Notes: a model not told the origin generated them from the sequence alone. A DNA stretch of 8,457 nt from Congregibacter sp. (GCA_013911345.1 JACETJ010000047.1:1-8457), one strand, 5' to 3'; positions 1 through 7,052 are shown, numbered from the stretch's first letter. A program made the numbers and translations.

Positions 1-964
1 CTTCAGGGATAACCACACCGTCGCGAATGACTGCGGGCTGAATGTGGTCCTCTTCCAATTCGAAGTAGGCCGCTAGCAGATCGTTCATGGACACCGAGCG
101 CAATGCAGCCTTATCAATCGATGCGTTATCCAAACCCAATGCGCGCACCACTTCCCAACTTCCCCGGTCTACCATCGGGAACTCGCGTTCGGCATTGTGT
201 GCCTCAGCTGACGTCAGGCTGCGCACGTGACCAGACTGCGCGATGGCGCGATGAAACAGACCCTCCGTCACTGGCGAGGCCAGCAGGCTGAATACGTTTC
301 GCCCGCCTGCGCTTTCACCAAAAATCGTGACGTTATTCTGATTTCCGCCAAACAGGCCAATATTGCGCTGGGTCCAGCGAAGCGCCTCCACCATATCCAG
401 TGTGCCGAAATTGGCCAAGGGTGAGGTCTTCAAATCAGCGCCATTGAGGGCCGGGTGCACAAACCATCCGAAAGGACCGAGGCGGTAGTTGATGACAACC
501 ACCACGACGCCCTCCCTCACGACAAATCGAGAGAAATCGTAGGTGCCTTTATGTCCGGTGACGTTACTACCGCCATGGATCCACAGCATAACTGGCAGAC
601 CCTGGGTACCTGAGGCGTCAGGAGCGTAAATATCCAGATACAGGCAATCCTCAGATCCAAGGTAGTCGCCTTTTGCACCGCCAGAGGCCATGCTCTGAGG
701 CTGCGGACACATCACGGGCTCGGCTTTAGGCTCAATCTCGTGGTCCGGCGTATTCAGCGCGACCGGCGCTGCCCAACGTCCATCGCCCCGTGGCGGCTTC
801 GCATAGGGAATATCGCGGTATATCACCGAATCCTCAGGGCCGACCTCGGCGGCTACCACCCCAGTTGTTGTAGACACTGTGTGGCTTGCAGGCGCCTTCT
901 CTGGCGTCGGAGCGCTGCAAGCAAAGCAAAGAACGCTCAAAAAGAGCGGAGTAATGGCTCTCAT
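1..964 (-). CDS. Type-B carboxylesterase/lipase, exported, C-terminus beyond window
   Basis: An alpha/beta-hydrolase of the carboxylesterase type-B (cholinesterase-like) family, expected to hydrolyse carboxylic esters outside the cytoplasm. I translated 321 codons; family members run to about 500-550, so the C-terminal third, with the catalytic acid and histidine, is outside the window. Visible: a short basic start, a hydrophobic stretch at about residues 3-15 and Cys16 (LCFAC), which resembles a lipoprotein signal although the lipobox is not standard; Cys86 and Cys106 (EDCLYL), the conserved first disulphide pair; oxyanion-hole HGGS at 130-133; INYRLGPFGW at 158-167; nucleophile elbow GESAGG with Ser218. 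ATG at 964 was chosen because AGAGG lies 4 bases upstream; an in-frame ATG at 979 has no ribosome site and would put charged residues ahead of the signal. The residues after the elbow (RNV) and after HGGS (N) differ from the commonest family forms. Substrate unknown. Confidence 0.9.
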   Translation of the reverse strand, partial: MRAITPLFLSVLCFACSAPTPEKAPASHTVSTTTGVVAAEVGPEDSVIYRDIPYAKPPRGDGRWAAPVALNTPDHEIEPKAEPVMCPQPQSMASGGAKGDYLGSEDCLYLDIYAPDASGTQGLPVMLWIHGGSNVTGHKGTYDFSRFVVREGVVVVVINYRLGPFGWFVHPALNGADLKTSPLANFGTLDMVEALRWTQRNIGLFGGNQNNVTIFGESAGGRNVFSLLASPVTEGLFHRAIAQSGHVRSLTSAEAHNAEREFPMVDRGSWEVVRALGLDNASIDKAALRSVSMNDLLAAYFELEEDHIQPAVIRDGVVIPE

Positions 965-998
965 GTCACCTCTGATCATGGCAAGTTAGAAGGTTTCG

Positions 999-1028
999 AT
1001 AACACTCGGTACAGATACGACTCGCCAA
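999..1028 (-). promoter_or_regulatory. Possible sigma70-type promoter of the carboxylesterase
   Basis: Reading the minus strand, TTGGCG (1028-1023) and TGTTAT (1004-999) are separated by 18 bases and each match the sigma70 consensus at four of six positions. Transcription would start near 992, giving a leader of about 28 bases before the esterase ATG. The 100-base gap to the upstream membrane-protein gene leaves room for a separate promoter. The match is weak and could be chance. Confidence 0.25.
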
Positions 1029-1064
1029 GAAGCACGGACCATCAGAAGGAATTTAAGCTTGGTG

Positions 1065-2195
1065 TCAGGCTTGAGGCTTCAACGCAGCATCTTCAGGTTC
1101 ATCAGCATCGGCATCAGATACGCTGTGATCAACCCATGCCATCAATAGCTTGTAGCTCACCGACAACATCACGGCACCCACAAATAATCCAATTAGACCC
1201 TCCGCAGCCAGGCCGCCCAGTGCGCCCACGAGAACGACAGGCATGGGGGTATCGACGCCCCTGCCGAGCAATATCGGCTTCAGCAACCCGTCAGCCACAC
1301 CTGCGACAAACAGATAGATGGTCCCCAGAATATGGCCCAACATGGATCCATCGGCTGCCAGCCACAGCCAAGCCAAAACAGGGAACACTACTAGCGACGA
1401 AGGCAGTTGAAGGACTCCGAGAAAGAGCACAACCAACGCGAGAACACCCGCCGCCGGCACGTCCAGCACGAGGAACCCGACACCCAGCGCGAGCGCCTGC
1501 AGAAAGGCAACGCCGACCACACCATTCGAAACAGATCTGATGGTTGCAACCACCAGCTCATGAATCTCGTCGCCTCGCTCCGGGTCTGAAAACGTCATCA
1601 TCAAGCGACGCATCTGCAGGGCACCCTGTGTCGCGTTTGCCATCATGAAGCCCGCAATCAGCAGCGCAATGAAAAACAGCGCCAGCGCCAGCAGCGTATT
1701 GCCGGCAGCCGCAAGCAGGATGCGACCGCCTGCAATCAGCTGTGGCTGGATCATCTGTGCCGCCGAGACGAGGTCTTCGTGCGCGCGCTCCCACAGTTCA
1801 TACAGCGGGGCGCCAATCACCGGCCATTCGGCCACGGCAGGATCAGCCTCGGGGACGGTAAAACCTTGATCACTGAGCGTCATCACCCAATCGCCCATGT
1901 GCTGCGCCATGGACACGCCCAACAACCCCGTGGGGATACCGATAATGAGAAAAGCGATGCAGATGAAGATGACGGCTGCCTTGCCCTCGCTGAGATTCAG
2001 ACGAACCGCCAACCAGTGGTTAACGGGATACAGAGACACCGCGAGGATGAGTGACCACAGCGCCAGTGCCATAAAAGGCGCAAAGACCTCAACAGAGAAC
2101 CACGCCACAGTGAGCAATAAGAAGAGGCGCACGTAAACCTGCATGAGGTCGTGCGCGAACACCTTGCGAATGACATTAAGATCGCTGTTACTCAT
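1065..2195 (-). CDS. AI-2E family transporter / PerM-like permease
   Basis: A 376-residue inner-membrane protein of the AI-2E transporter (UPF0118/PerM) family. Members have been linked to autoinducer-2 export, ion/proton antiport and permease roles, so the substrate cannot be read from sequence. Hydrophobic segments appear at about 22-55 (two spans), 73-95, 158-185, 225-245, 248-280, 286-305 and 318-352, which fits the usual arrangement with a large soluble loop between the third and fourth spans (here about 96-157). The family signatures are in the C-terminal half: RSVSNGVVGVAFLQA at 220-234, and ADGLLKPILLGRGVDTP from 301 followed by the glycine-rich GALGGLAAEGLIGLFVG at 324-340. The C-terminal tail (357-376) is acidic and probably cytoplasmic. 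The ATG has only a weak purine-rich GGGG stretch upstream, and no other in-frame start lies close. It is 75 bases after the hydratase, so it may be read through from that operon or have its own promoter. Its role next to acyl-CoA enzymes is unclear. Confidence 0.9.
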   Translation of the reverse strand: MSNSDLNVIRKVFAHDLMQVYVRLFLLLTVAWFSVEVFAPFMALALWSLILAVSLYPVNHWLAVRLNLSEGKAAVIFICIAFLIIGIPTGLLGVSMAQHMGDWVMTLSDQGFTVPEADPAVAEWPVIGAPLYELWERAHEDLVSAAQMIQPQLIAGGRILLAAAGNTLLALALFFIALLIAGFMMANATQGALQMRRLMMTFSDPERGDEIHELVVATIRSVSNGVVGVAFLQALALGVGFLVLDVPAAGVLALVVLFLGVLQLPSSLVVFPVLAWLWLAADGSMLGHILGTIYLFVAGVADGLLKPILLGRGVDTPMPVVLVGALGGLAAEGLIGLFVGAVMLSVSYKLLMAWVDHSVSDADADEPEDAALKPQA

Positions 2196-2218
2196 ATCGC
2201 CGCCCCTATGGATTGATC

Positions 2219-2246
2219 TTCAGTCTCCGACGGAACCGAGACTGAA
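2219..2246. repeat. Perfect 9-bp inverted repeat between hydratase and AI-2E gene
   Basis: TTCAGTCTC (2219-2227) and GAGACTGAA (2238-2246) are exact reverse complements around a 10-base spacer. It lies 24 bases after the hydratase stop and 23 bases before the AI-2E gene's ATG. On the minus strand it could form a transcript hairpin, but it is not GC-rich enough and lacks a following T-run (GATCAATCC follows), so it is not a standard intrinsic terminator. It might attenuate or process the operon transcript, or serve as an operator for the AI-2E gene. Confidence 0.45.
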
Positions 2247-2270
2247 TGCATCAACACCGTAATGCAACAA

Positions 2271-3041
2271 CTAGCGCCCCTTCCACTCGGGCTTGCGTTT
2301 CTCAGCAAATGCCGTCGCACCCTCAATCGCATCCTCACTGGTGAACACAGGTTGAGTGAGCGCGTTCTGGTTGGACCACGCTTCGTTGTCGCTCCAGTCG
2401 CGAGAGGCTTTAATGATCGCTTTGCTGACCTTCACGGCCATCGGGCCGTTCTCGGCAATCCGTGCCGCCAGTGCCTTGGCCGCATCCAACGCGCCGCCTG
2501 CTTCGGTCAACTGATTCACCAAGCCCATTGCCATCGCGCGGTCTGCTGCCATAAATTCGCCTGTCAGGGCCAACTCCATTGCGACCCGATAGGGAATCTG
2601 AGACGGCAACCGGACCAAACCTCCCGCGGCAGCCACAAGGCCCCGCTTAACCTCGGGTATGCCGAACTTTGCATTATCGGCCGCAATAATGAGGTCGCAG
2701 GCAATTGCCAATTCGCAGCCACCGGCGAGGGCATAGCCCTCAACCGCCGCAATCAGGGGCTTGTCAGCGGAGCGCTCAGTCATACCGCCAAAACCTCGCC
2801 CCTCTATGTGAGGAAACTCCCCCGAGACGAATGCCTTCAGGTCCATGCCGGCACAAAAAGTACCGCCAGCGCCGGTCAGCACTCCGACCCGCAAGGAATC
2901 GTCACTGTCCAACCGCTCCAGCGCCGCCGCCACGCCCTGCGCAACCGACAGGTTGACCGCATTTTTCGCTTCTGGACGGTTGATGGTGATGACGAGGACG
3001 CCGTCCGCCTCGTCGGTTAAAACTGTTGCTTCATCTGACAT
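2271..3041 (-). CDS. Enoyl-CoA hydratase, crotonase family
   Basis: A 256-residue crotonase-fold enzyme expected to hydrate 2-enoyl-CoA to 3-hydroxyacyl-CoA in beta-oxidation or a related acyl-CoA route, in the cytoplasm. The usual early motif NRPEAKNAV is at 21-29. The oxyanion hole is formed by FCAGMDL (62-68) and GYALAGGCEL (102-111). Both catalytic glutamates of true hydratases are present: Glu110 (in GGCE) and Glu130 (FGIPEV), matching Glu144 and Glu164 of rat mitochondrial hydratase, so this is probably an active hydratase and not an isomerase or dehalogenase relative. PEWKGR ends the protein and length is normal. I start at ATG 3041 because AAGGAG sits 7 bases upstream; a longer frame to 3098 would run into the preceding dehydrogenase gene and adds no family sequence. 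It follows the dehydrogenase gene by only 14 bases, so the two are very likely co-transcribed. The chain length or branching of its substrate is not visible. Confidence 0.95.
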   Translation of the reverse strand: MSDEATVLTDEADGVLVITINRPEAKNAVNLSVAQGVAAALERLDSDDSLRVGVLTGAGGTFCAGMDLKAFVSGEFPHIEGRGFGGMTERSADKPLIAAVEGYALAGGCELAIACDLIIAADNAKFGIPEVKRGLVAAAGGLVRLPSQIPYRVAMELALTGEFMAADRAMAMGLVNQLTEAGGALDAAKALAARIAENGPMAVKVSKAIIKASRDWSDNEAWSNQNALTQPVFTSEDAIEGATAFAEKRKPEWKGR

Positions 3042-3048
3042 CACTTCG

Positions 3049-3054
3049 CTCCTT
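3049..3054 (-). promoter_or_regulatory. Ribosome binding site deciding the hydratase start
   Basis: AAGGAG on the minus strand, 7 bases before ATG 3041. It lies between the dehydrogenase stop (3058-3056, overlapping only in the preceding A-run) and the hydratase start, and rules in favour of the shorter, family-length reading frame. Confidence 0.85.
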
Positions 3055-3055
3055 T

Positions 3056-3829
3056 TTAGCGCGGCTGCATCCGGATACCGCCATCCATTCTGATGCATTC
3101 GCCGTTAATGTAATCGTTATCGATGATTGAAGTCGCCAACTGAGCGATTTCTTCGGGGCGGCCCAGGCGCTTTGGATACAGCACCGACTGCGACAGCGAT
3201 TCGACGAACTCCGGAGTCAGTCCATTGAACAATGGGGTATTGATGAGACCTGGAACGATCGTATTCACCCGGATACCCACGGTTGAGAGATCGCGTGCAA
3301 TAGGGAGTGTCATGCCGACAATACCGCCCTTACTGGCGCTGTAGGCGGCCTGGCCCATCTGCCCTTCATAGGCGGCTACTGAGGCGGTGTTGATGATCAC
3401 CCCGCGCGAACCGTCATCGTTGACCGGGTCATGCTTCGCCATGACTTCTGCGCATAACCGCAGCACATTGAAAGTCCCTGTCAGGTTCACCGCAATGACC
3501 TTGCTCCAGACATCCATCGGAAATGGCCCGTCCCGGCCAAGGGTTTTTGCCGCGTTACCGATACCGGCACAGTTCACGTTGATATGGATGGTGCCAAAGG
3601 CACTCACAGCAGCCTCAATACCCGCTTTGGCGGAGTCCTCGTCCACCACGTTTACTTTGGCGAAGACGCAGTTGTCTGCGCCAAGCTCAGCGACCATCGC
3701 CTGCCCCGCGTCCTCGTTCAGGTCAAAAATGACCACCTTGCCGCCGGCGCCGGCAATACGCCGCGTCACCGCCTGCCCAATGCCTGAGGCACCGCCGGTA
3801 ACCACTGCTACTTTTCCGTTGATATCCAT
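3056..3829 (-). CDS. SDR-family 3-hydroxyacyl-CoA dehydrogenase, HSD10 (type II) clade
   Basis: A 257-residue classical short-chain dehydrogenase/reductase. It resembles 3-hydroxyacyl-CoA dehydrogenase type 2 (HSD17B10/HADH2), which oxidises 3-hydroxyacyl-CoA, including 2-methyl-3-hydroxybutyryl-CoA of isoleucine breakdown, and also steroids, with NAD+. Visible: TGGASGIG (11-18) cofactor loop; Asp36 at the end of the second strand, which favours NAD over NADP; NCAG (86-89); Asn115; Ser150; Tyr163 and Lys167 in YSASK. The stretch GQMGQAAYSASKGGIVGMTL (156-175), the PG near 193-194 and the C-terminal DGGIRMQP are close to HSD10 sequences as I recall them and separate it from FabG. The ATG has AGGAG 7 bases upstream. 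The gene sits between the thiolase-like gene and the hydratase, fitting the oxidation step after hydration. Generic SDR annotation would be the fallback; exact substrate is an inference from the clade. Confidence 0.93.
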   Translation of the reverse strand: MDINGKVAVVTGGASGIGQAVTRRIAGAGGKVVIFDLNEDAGQAMVAELGADNCVFAKVNVVDEDSAKAGIEAAVSAFGTIHINVNCAGIGNAAKTLGRDGPFPMDVWSKVIAVNLTGTFNVLRLCAEVMAKHDPVNDDGSRGVIINTASVAAYEGQMGQAAYSASKGGIVGMTLPIARDLSTVGIRVNTIVPGLINTPLFNGLTPEFVESLSQSVLYPKRLGRPEEIAQLATSIIDNDYINGECIRMDGGIRMQPR

Positions 3830-3836
3830 GTATTAA

Positions 3837-3841
3837 CTCCT
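3837..3841 (-). promoter_or_regulatory. Ribosome binding site of the dehydrogenase
   Basis: AGGAG, 7 bases before ATG 3829, in an AT-rich 40-base spacer after the thiolase-like gene. With the hydratase site, it is one of the two strong ribosome sites in the minus-strand operon; tpiA and the thiolase-like gene have none that is recognisable. Confidence 0.8.
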
Positions 3842-3869
3842 ATTACTCTCTTAAATTAATCTCTGCTCA

Positions 3870-5402
3870 TTATTGGGCCCGCCGGCGCACGATATTGCGC
3901 TCGCCTGCTGACACCTCGACTTGTTCTCCTAGGGGATCTGCCTTTTCAAACCAAGCAAGTAGCTCGGCATCTTCCGGGTCAGCCACCCCGACCCAACGGC
4001 GCCCGTCAGACACTTGTCGGCCGACGATCACCGCTCTTGGGGCATCTTTCTGCCTCTGAAAGGTATAACTCTCTATCACACCATTGGGCTCCGGGTCTGA
4101 CACAACTTCGACGGACTCCGGAGCTTTAAATTCGGACGCTGCCTTGGGAAACTCGGCCGGAATGTTGGCATAAACGCCCACCGCATGCTTGGAAAGATAA
4201 CCGCCATTGGCTCCGACTACGCCATATGAGGGCTCGGGCTGCGCCCTCAACCAATGCACCATCTCGGCAATACCGTGGGTCGAGTAATTGTTGCCCGGAC
4301 CGCCAAAAAACGGCAATCCACCGGTCAGCGTCAACGGCCGCGGATCATCGAGCTGCATCCCCAAGGCATCCATCGCCACCCAGACAGCGATGGGAAAACA
4401 GGAATATAGGTCGGCAGCGCCCAGCTGCTCTGCCTCAATCCCAGCGCCTGCCAATGCATCGCGATAGGCCGCGGCCATGGACTCTGATTGCCCCATGGAG
4501 CTTCGGTTGAGTACTTGAGGCTCAGAGCCGGTCCCATGTCCATGAAGAAAAATCGCCCTATCCGCCACCCCAAGGGATTGCGCCGTTTCCCAACGCGTAA
4601 GCACCAGCGCCGAGGCCTGATTCACGCCGTCTTTGGCCACCATTGACTTAAGGTGCGGATCACCCATCAAGCGGTTTTTACTCGACTCCTCTCCAATCTC
4701 TGCGGCAGTCATTGCGTTACCAAACACGGCATACGGGTTGGCCGCCGCCACGCTGGCAAACCGCGCCATCAGCTCAGCTAACTGGGTCCTGTAAGCTGAT
4801 TTACTGAGTCCGAGTTCACTCCGCCTAACCTGCTCTTGGAGTGGATAGATATCGATGGGATTCCATGCACCATGCCGATTGAGCTCGGCGTCAAACAGCA
4901 CATCGATACAGGCGCCACGATCGTCGGTTTCTCCCTCCGGGTCATCGCTCCAGTCCGCCGACAGGCCTTGTCGCTGAAGCTGACGAGAAGTCGCTAGCGC
5001 CTCGGCACCACAGATGATCGCGCCGTTGATTTCACCGCGCGCCAGGGCGTTGCCCAACTCATAAACCAAACGCTGCGGCTCATCGCCACAAGCCCGTGAA
5101 TAGATCGCTGACGCGTTCGGTAGAGCGAGCCGGCTCAAAATCGACAGCGGCGGACTGCTACTCCGCCCAAACGGTGCGATGACGGGCACAATCGGGTCTG
5201 GTACCGAGTGCGCGAACAGACGCACGCAAGCAAGACGGCCGATCAGAGGGTGTAGCGATTCCGCCGCGCCAGTGTCGGCCAGTGCAGCCTCGCAGGCGCG
5301 GGCCGCCAAATCCTCGGGCATCAGCGCATTAAAATTGTCGTCAAGATGCTCGGTAAACTGGCCTGCGCCCAGCAGAACTGGCGTGTTGGGATCGATAGAC
5401 AT
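3870..5402 (-). CDS. Thiolase-like protein type 1 (SCP2-thiolase-like), possibly not a true thiolase
   Basis: A 510-residue thiolase-fold protein usually annotated as acetyl-CoA acetyltransferase. Its length and a tail beyond the thiolase fold (about 415-510) match thiolase-like protein type 1, which carries an extra C-terminal beta domain. Recognised family stretches: VLLGAGQ (9-15), DEPQRLV (107-113), DLYSCFPIAV (331-340), TGGLPFFGGPGNNYSTHGIA (360-379) and ANGGYLSKHAVGVY (398-411). His376 probably corresponds to the thiolase active-site histidine. By hand alignment to SCP2 thiolases, the nucleophilic cysteine position falls on Gly106, with Cys105 one residue before it, and the second catalytic cysteine (the CxG position) is replaced in the ANGG stretch. 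Thiolytic activity is therefore doubtful; other CoA-thioester chemistry, such as the retro-aldol cleavage done by Ltp2-like relatives, is possible. It starts one base after the tpiA stop without a clear ribosome site, which suggests translational coupling. It precedes the dehydrogenase and hydratase genes, so it likely acts on the same acyl-CoA. Confidence 0.88.
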   Translation of the reverse strand: MSIDPNTPVLLGAGQFTEHLDDNFNALMPEDLAARACEAALADTGAAESLHPLIGRLACVRLFAHSVPDPIVPVIAPFGRSSSPPLSILSRLALPNASAIYSRACGDEPQRLVYELGNALARGEINGAIICGAEALATSRQLQRQGLSADWSDDPEGETDDRGACIDVLFDAELNRHGAWNPIDIYPLQEQVRRSELGLSKSAYRTQLAELMARFASVAAANPYAVFGNAMTAAEIGEESSKNRLMGDPHLKSMVAKDGVNQASALVLTRWETAQSLGVADRAIFLHGHGTGSEPQVLNRSSMGQSESMAAAYRDALAGAGIEAEQLGAADLYSCFPIAVWVAMDALGMQLDDPRPLTLTGGLPFFGGPGNNYSTHGIAEMVHWLRAQPEPSYGVVGANGGYLSKHAVGVYANIPAEFPKAASEFKAPESVEVVSDPEPNGVIESYTFQRQKDAPRAVIVGRQVSDGRRWVGVADPEDAELLAWFEKADPLGEQVEVSAGERNIVRRRAQ

Positions 5403-5403
5403 C

Positions 5404-6144
5404 TCAGTGACTCAGGTTATTTGACGCGGATTGTGCAATCGCCATGAAGGAGGCCGCTTGCAGAGAAGCGCCGCCAACCAACGCACCATCGACGTGGGGG
5501 CAGGCAAACAATGCATCAGCATTCTCTGCATTAACACTCCCGCCGTAGAGGATAGGGGTGTAATGGGATTCGCCGAGAAGCGAGCCCACCTCTTGTCTGA
5601 TCATGGCGTGCATATCATTCGCCTGATCCGGCGTTGCTGTTAGACCGGTGCCGATCGCCCACACGGGCTCATAGGCAATGAGTAGTTTTGCCTCGCAATT
5701 GGCCAGCGCTAATCGAAGCTGAGCACGCACCACATCATAGTGCTCACCCGCCTCTCGAGCGGACTGCTGCTCGCCCACGCAGAGTACAGGGGTCACACCC
5801 GCTAACTGCGCCGCCGCCAACTTCTGAGCAATCAGTTCATCACTTTCGCTGTGATACTCCCGCCGCTCGGAATGGCCAACGAGAACAAATTGGCAGCCCA
5901 GATCGACCAGCATATTGGCAGACACCTCACCGGTATGCGCCCCGTGGGCATGAACAGAACAGTCCTGTGCCGCGAGTTCACAGCCGGTGAAAGCCCCAGC
6001 CACTGCCTGCAGGTAAGGAAAAGGCGGGGCGATGGCAATGCGCAATCGGGGATTTTCATCAGAGGACCACTGCTCAGAGAACGCGTCGATCGCGGCCTGA
6101 CTTCCGTTCTGCTTCCAATTACCGATTAAATAAAGATTCTTCAT
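5404..6144 (-). CDS. tpiA: Triosephosphate isomerase
   Basis: Interconverts dihydroxyacetone phosphate and glyceraldehyde 3-phosphate in glycolysis and gluconeogenesis; cytoplasmic, normally a dimer. The 246-residue length is typical. All catalytic residues are visible: Asn9 and Lys11 in GNWKQNG, His91 in VGHSERR (89-95), Glu159 in AYEPVWAIGTG (157-167, which includes the mobile loop 6), and the phosphate-binding YGGSV (200-204) and GGAS (224-227). GAHTGEVSA (68-76) is the usual bacterial form. One oddity is Gln12 where most enzymes have Met in GNWKMNG. The start is fixed by an in-frame TAA two codons upstream, yet no Shine-Dalgarno sequence is visible. The gene lies 53 bases after the sulfurtransferase and its stop is one base from the thiolase-like start (TGA-G-ATG). 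In many gammaproteobacteria tpiA lies by secG; here its neighbours are acyl-CoA genes, so it could be a second copy. Confidence 0.97.
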   Translation of the reverse strand: MKNLYLIGNWKQNGSQAAIDAFSEQWSSDENPRLRIAIAPPFPYLQAVAGAFTGCELAAQDCSVHAHGAHTGEVSANMLVDLGCQFVLVGHSERREYHSESDELIAQKLAAAQLAGVTPVLCVGEQQSAREAGEHYDVVRAQLRLALANCEAKLLIAYEPVWAIGTGLTATPDQANDMHAMIRQEVGSLLGESHYTPILYGGSVNAENADALFACPHVDGALVGGASLQAASFMAIAQSASNNLSH

Positions 6145-6197
6145 GGGTTATGCGTGATGGTCGACGCCGCGGACGATAACAGAGAGCGCCGTGCTTC

Positions 6198-7052
6198 TCA
6201 CCCCCTCTCGACGGGGCAATCTGGCCTGGAACCCCACTCGGCCCAAGAACCGTCATATACCGCGACAGGAGAACGCCCGAGCTCATGCAAGGCCAATGCC
6301 AACAAGCAGGCGGAAATGCCTGATCCGCAGGTCGTGACAACCCGCTCACCGTGACCAACCCCGACCCCAGCAAAAAGCGCCTCCAACTCCGGTAGAGATT
6401 TTAAGTTCGCGGGATCACCGCTCAAAATCTGGGCGTAGTGCAGATTTTTTGATCCGGGGATATGACCGGGACGCACGCCAGGCCGCGGCTCGTTTTCTTC
6501 GCCGGCAAACCGGGAGGCGGAACGCGCGTCGACCACGATGTGGTTCCCGGATGACAGCGCAGCCTTGACCCCTTCCACATCTGCCAGCCACGCCGGCTGA
6601 TGCACCGCGACAAACCCCACGCCGGGCTTGGCCACCGGTGGCTCGCCCTGCTCCGTGTCATAACCCGCAGTAACCCAAGCCGGCAGACCGCCCTCGAGAA
6701 TCTGCACCCTGTCATGACCAAATACGCGGAACATCCACCAGGCCCGCGCGGCAGAAAACAGCCCCTTGCCGTCATAGACCACCACTCGGCTGTTCGCACC
6801 GATACCAAGCGCTTGAACACATTGTGTAAATACCGGCTCACTGGGCAGCATATGGGGGCACGCGTGATCCAGATCTGCAACGGTATCGATGTCAAAGAAT
6901 TGGGCGGCGGGAACACGGCTAGAGAGGAACTCTACCTTGGGATCGCGACCGTCTGCGGGCAAATACCAAGAAGCATCAACAACAGTGAGGTCGGACCTCT
7001 CCAGCTGTGAGGCGAGCTCTGCGGGCGATATAAATGTATCCGACTCAGGCAT
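6198..7052 (-). CDS. sseA: 3-mercaptopyruvate-type sulfurtransferase (two-domain rhodanese)
   Basis: A tandem-rhodanese sulfurtransferase that moves sulfane sulfur from 3-mercaptopyruvate (or thiosulfate) to thiol acceptors or cyanide through a cysteine persulphide. Numbered from ATG 7052 it has 284 residues, close to E. coli SseA. The inactive N-terminal domain holds VVDASWYLP (24-32), VPAAQFFDID (47-56) and GGLPAWV (121-127); the catalytic domain holds VVDARS (173-178), RPGHIPGS (194-201) and the active loop TCGSGISA with Cys242. A CGSG loop is typical of mercaptopyruvate sulfurtransferases, against CRKG in classical thiosulfate rhodaneses, and YDGSWAEWG (266-274) is also a family mark. The start is uncertain: GTG at 7118 would add 22 residues, has AGAGG 3 bases upstream and lies about 22 bases after a possible promoter; ATG 7052 fits the family length but lacks a ribosome site. 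It is the first gene of the probable five-gene minus-strand operon and diverges from the hydrolase pair. The symbol is by family resemblance. Confidence 0.9.
   Translation of the reverse strand: MPESDTFISPAELASQLERSDLTVVDASWYLPADGRDPKVEFLSSRVPAAQFFDIDTVADLDHACPHMLPSEPVFTQCVQALGIGANSRVVVYDGKGLFSAARAWWMFRVFGHDRVQILEGGLPAWVTAGYDTEQGEPPVAKPGVGFVAVHQPAWLADVEGVKAALSSGNHIVVDARSASRFAGEENEPRPGVRPGHIPGSKNLHYAQILSGDPANLKSLPELEALFAGVGVGHGERVVTTCGSGISACLLALALHELGRSPVAVYDGSWAEWGSRPDCPVERG

Noticed and set aside
740..1540. Open plus-strand frame of 266 codons
   Set aside because: It lies antisense to the esterase and the AI-2E gene, both of which have clear family motifs. Its translation is rich in Arg, His, Pro and Gln with no domain, as expected of a shadow frame in GC-rich DNA.
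2262..3020. Open plus-strand frame of 252 codons
   Set aside because: Almost exactly antisense to the enoyl-CoA hydratase; no family motif and no ribosome site, explained by codon bias of the real gene.
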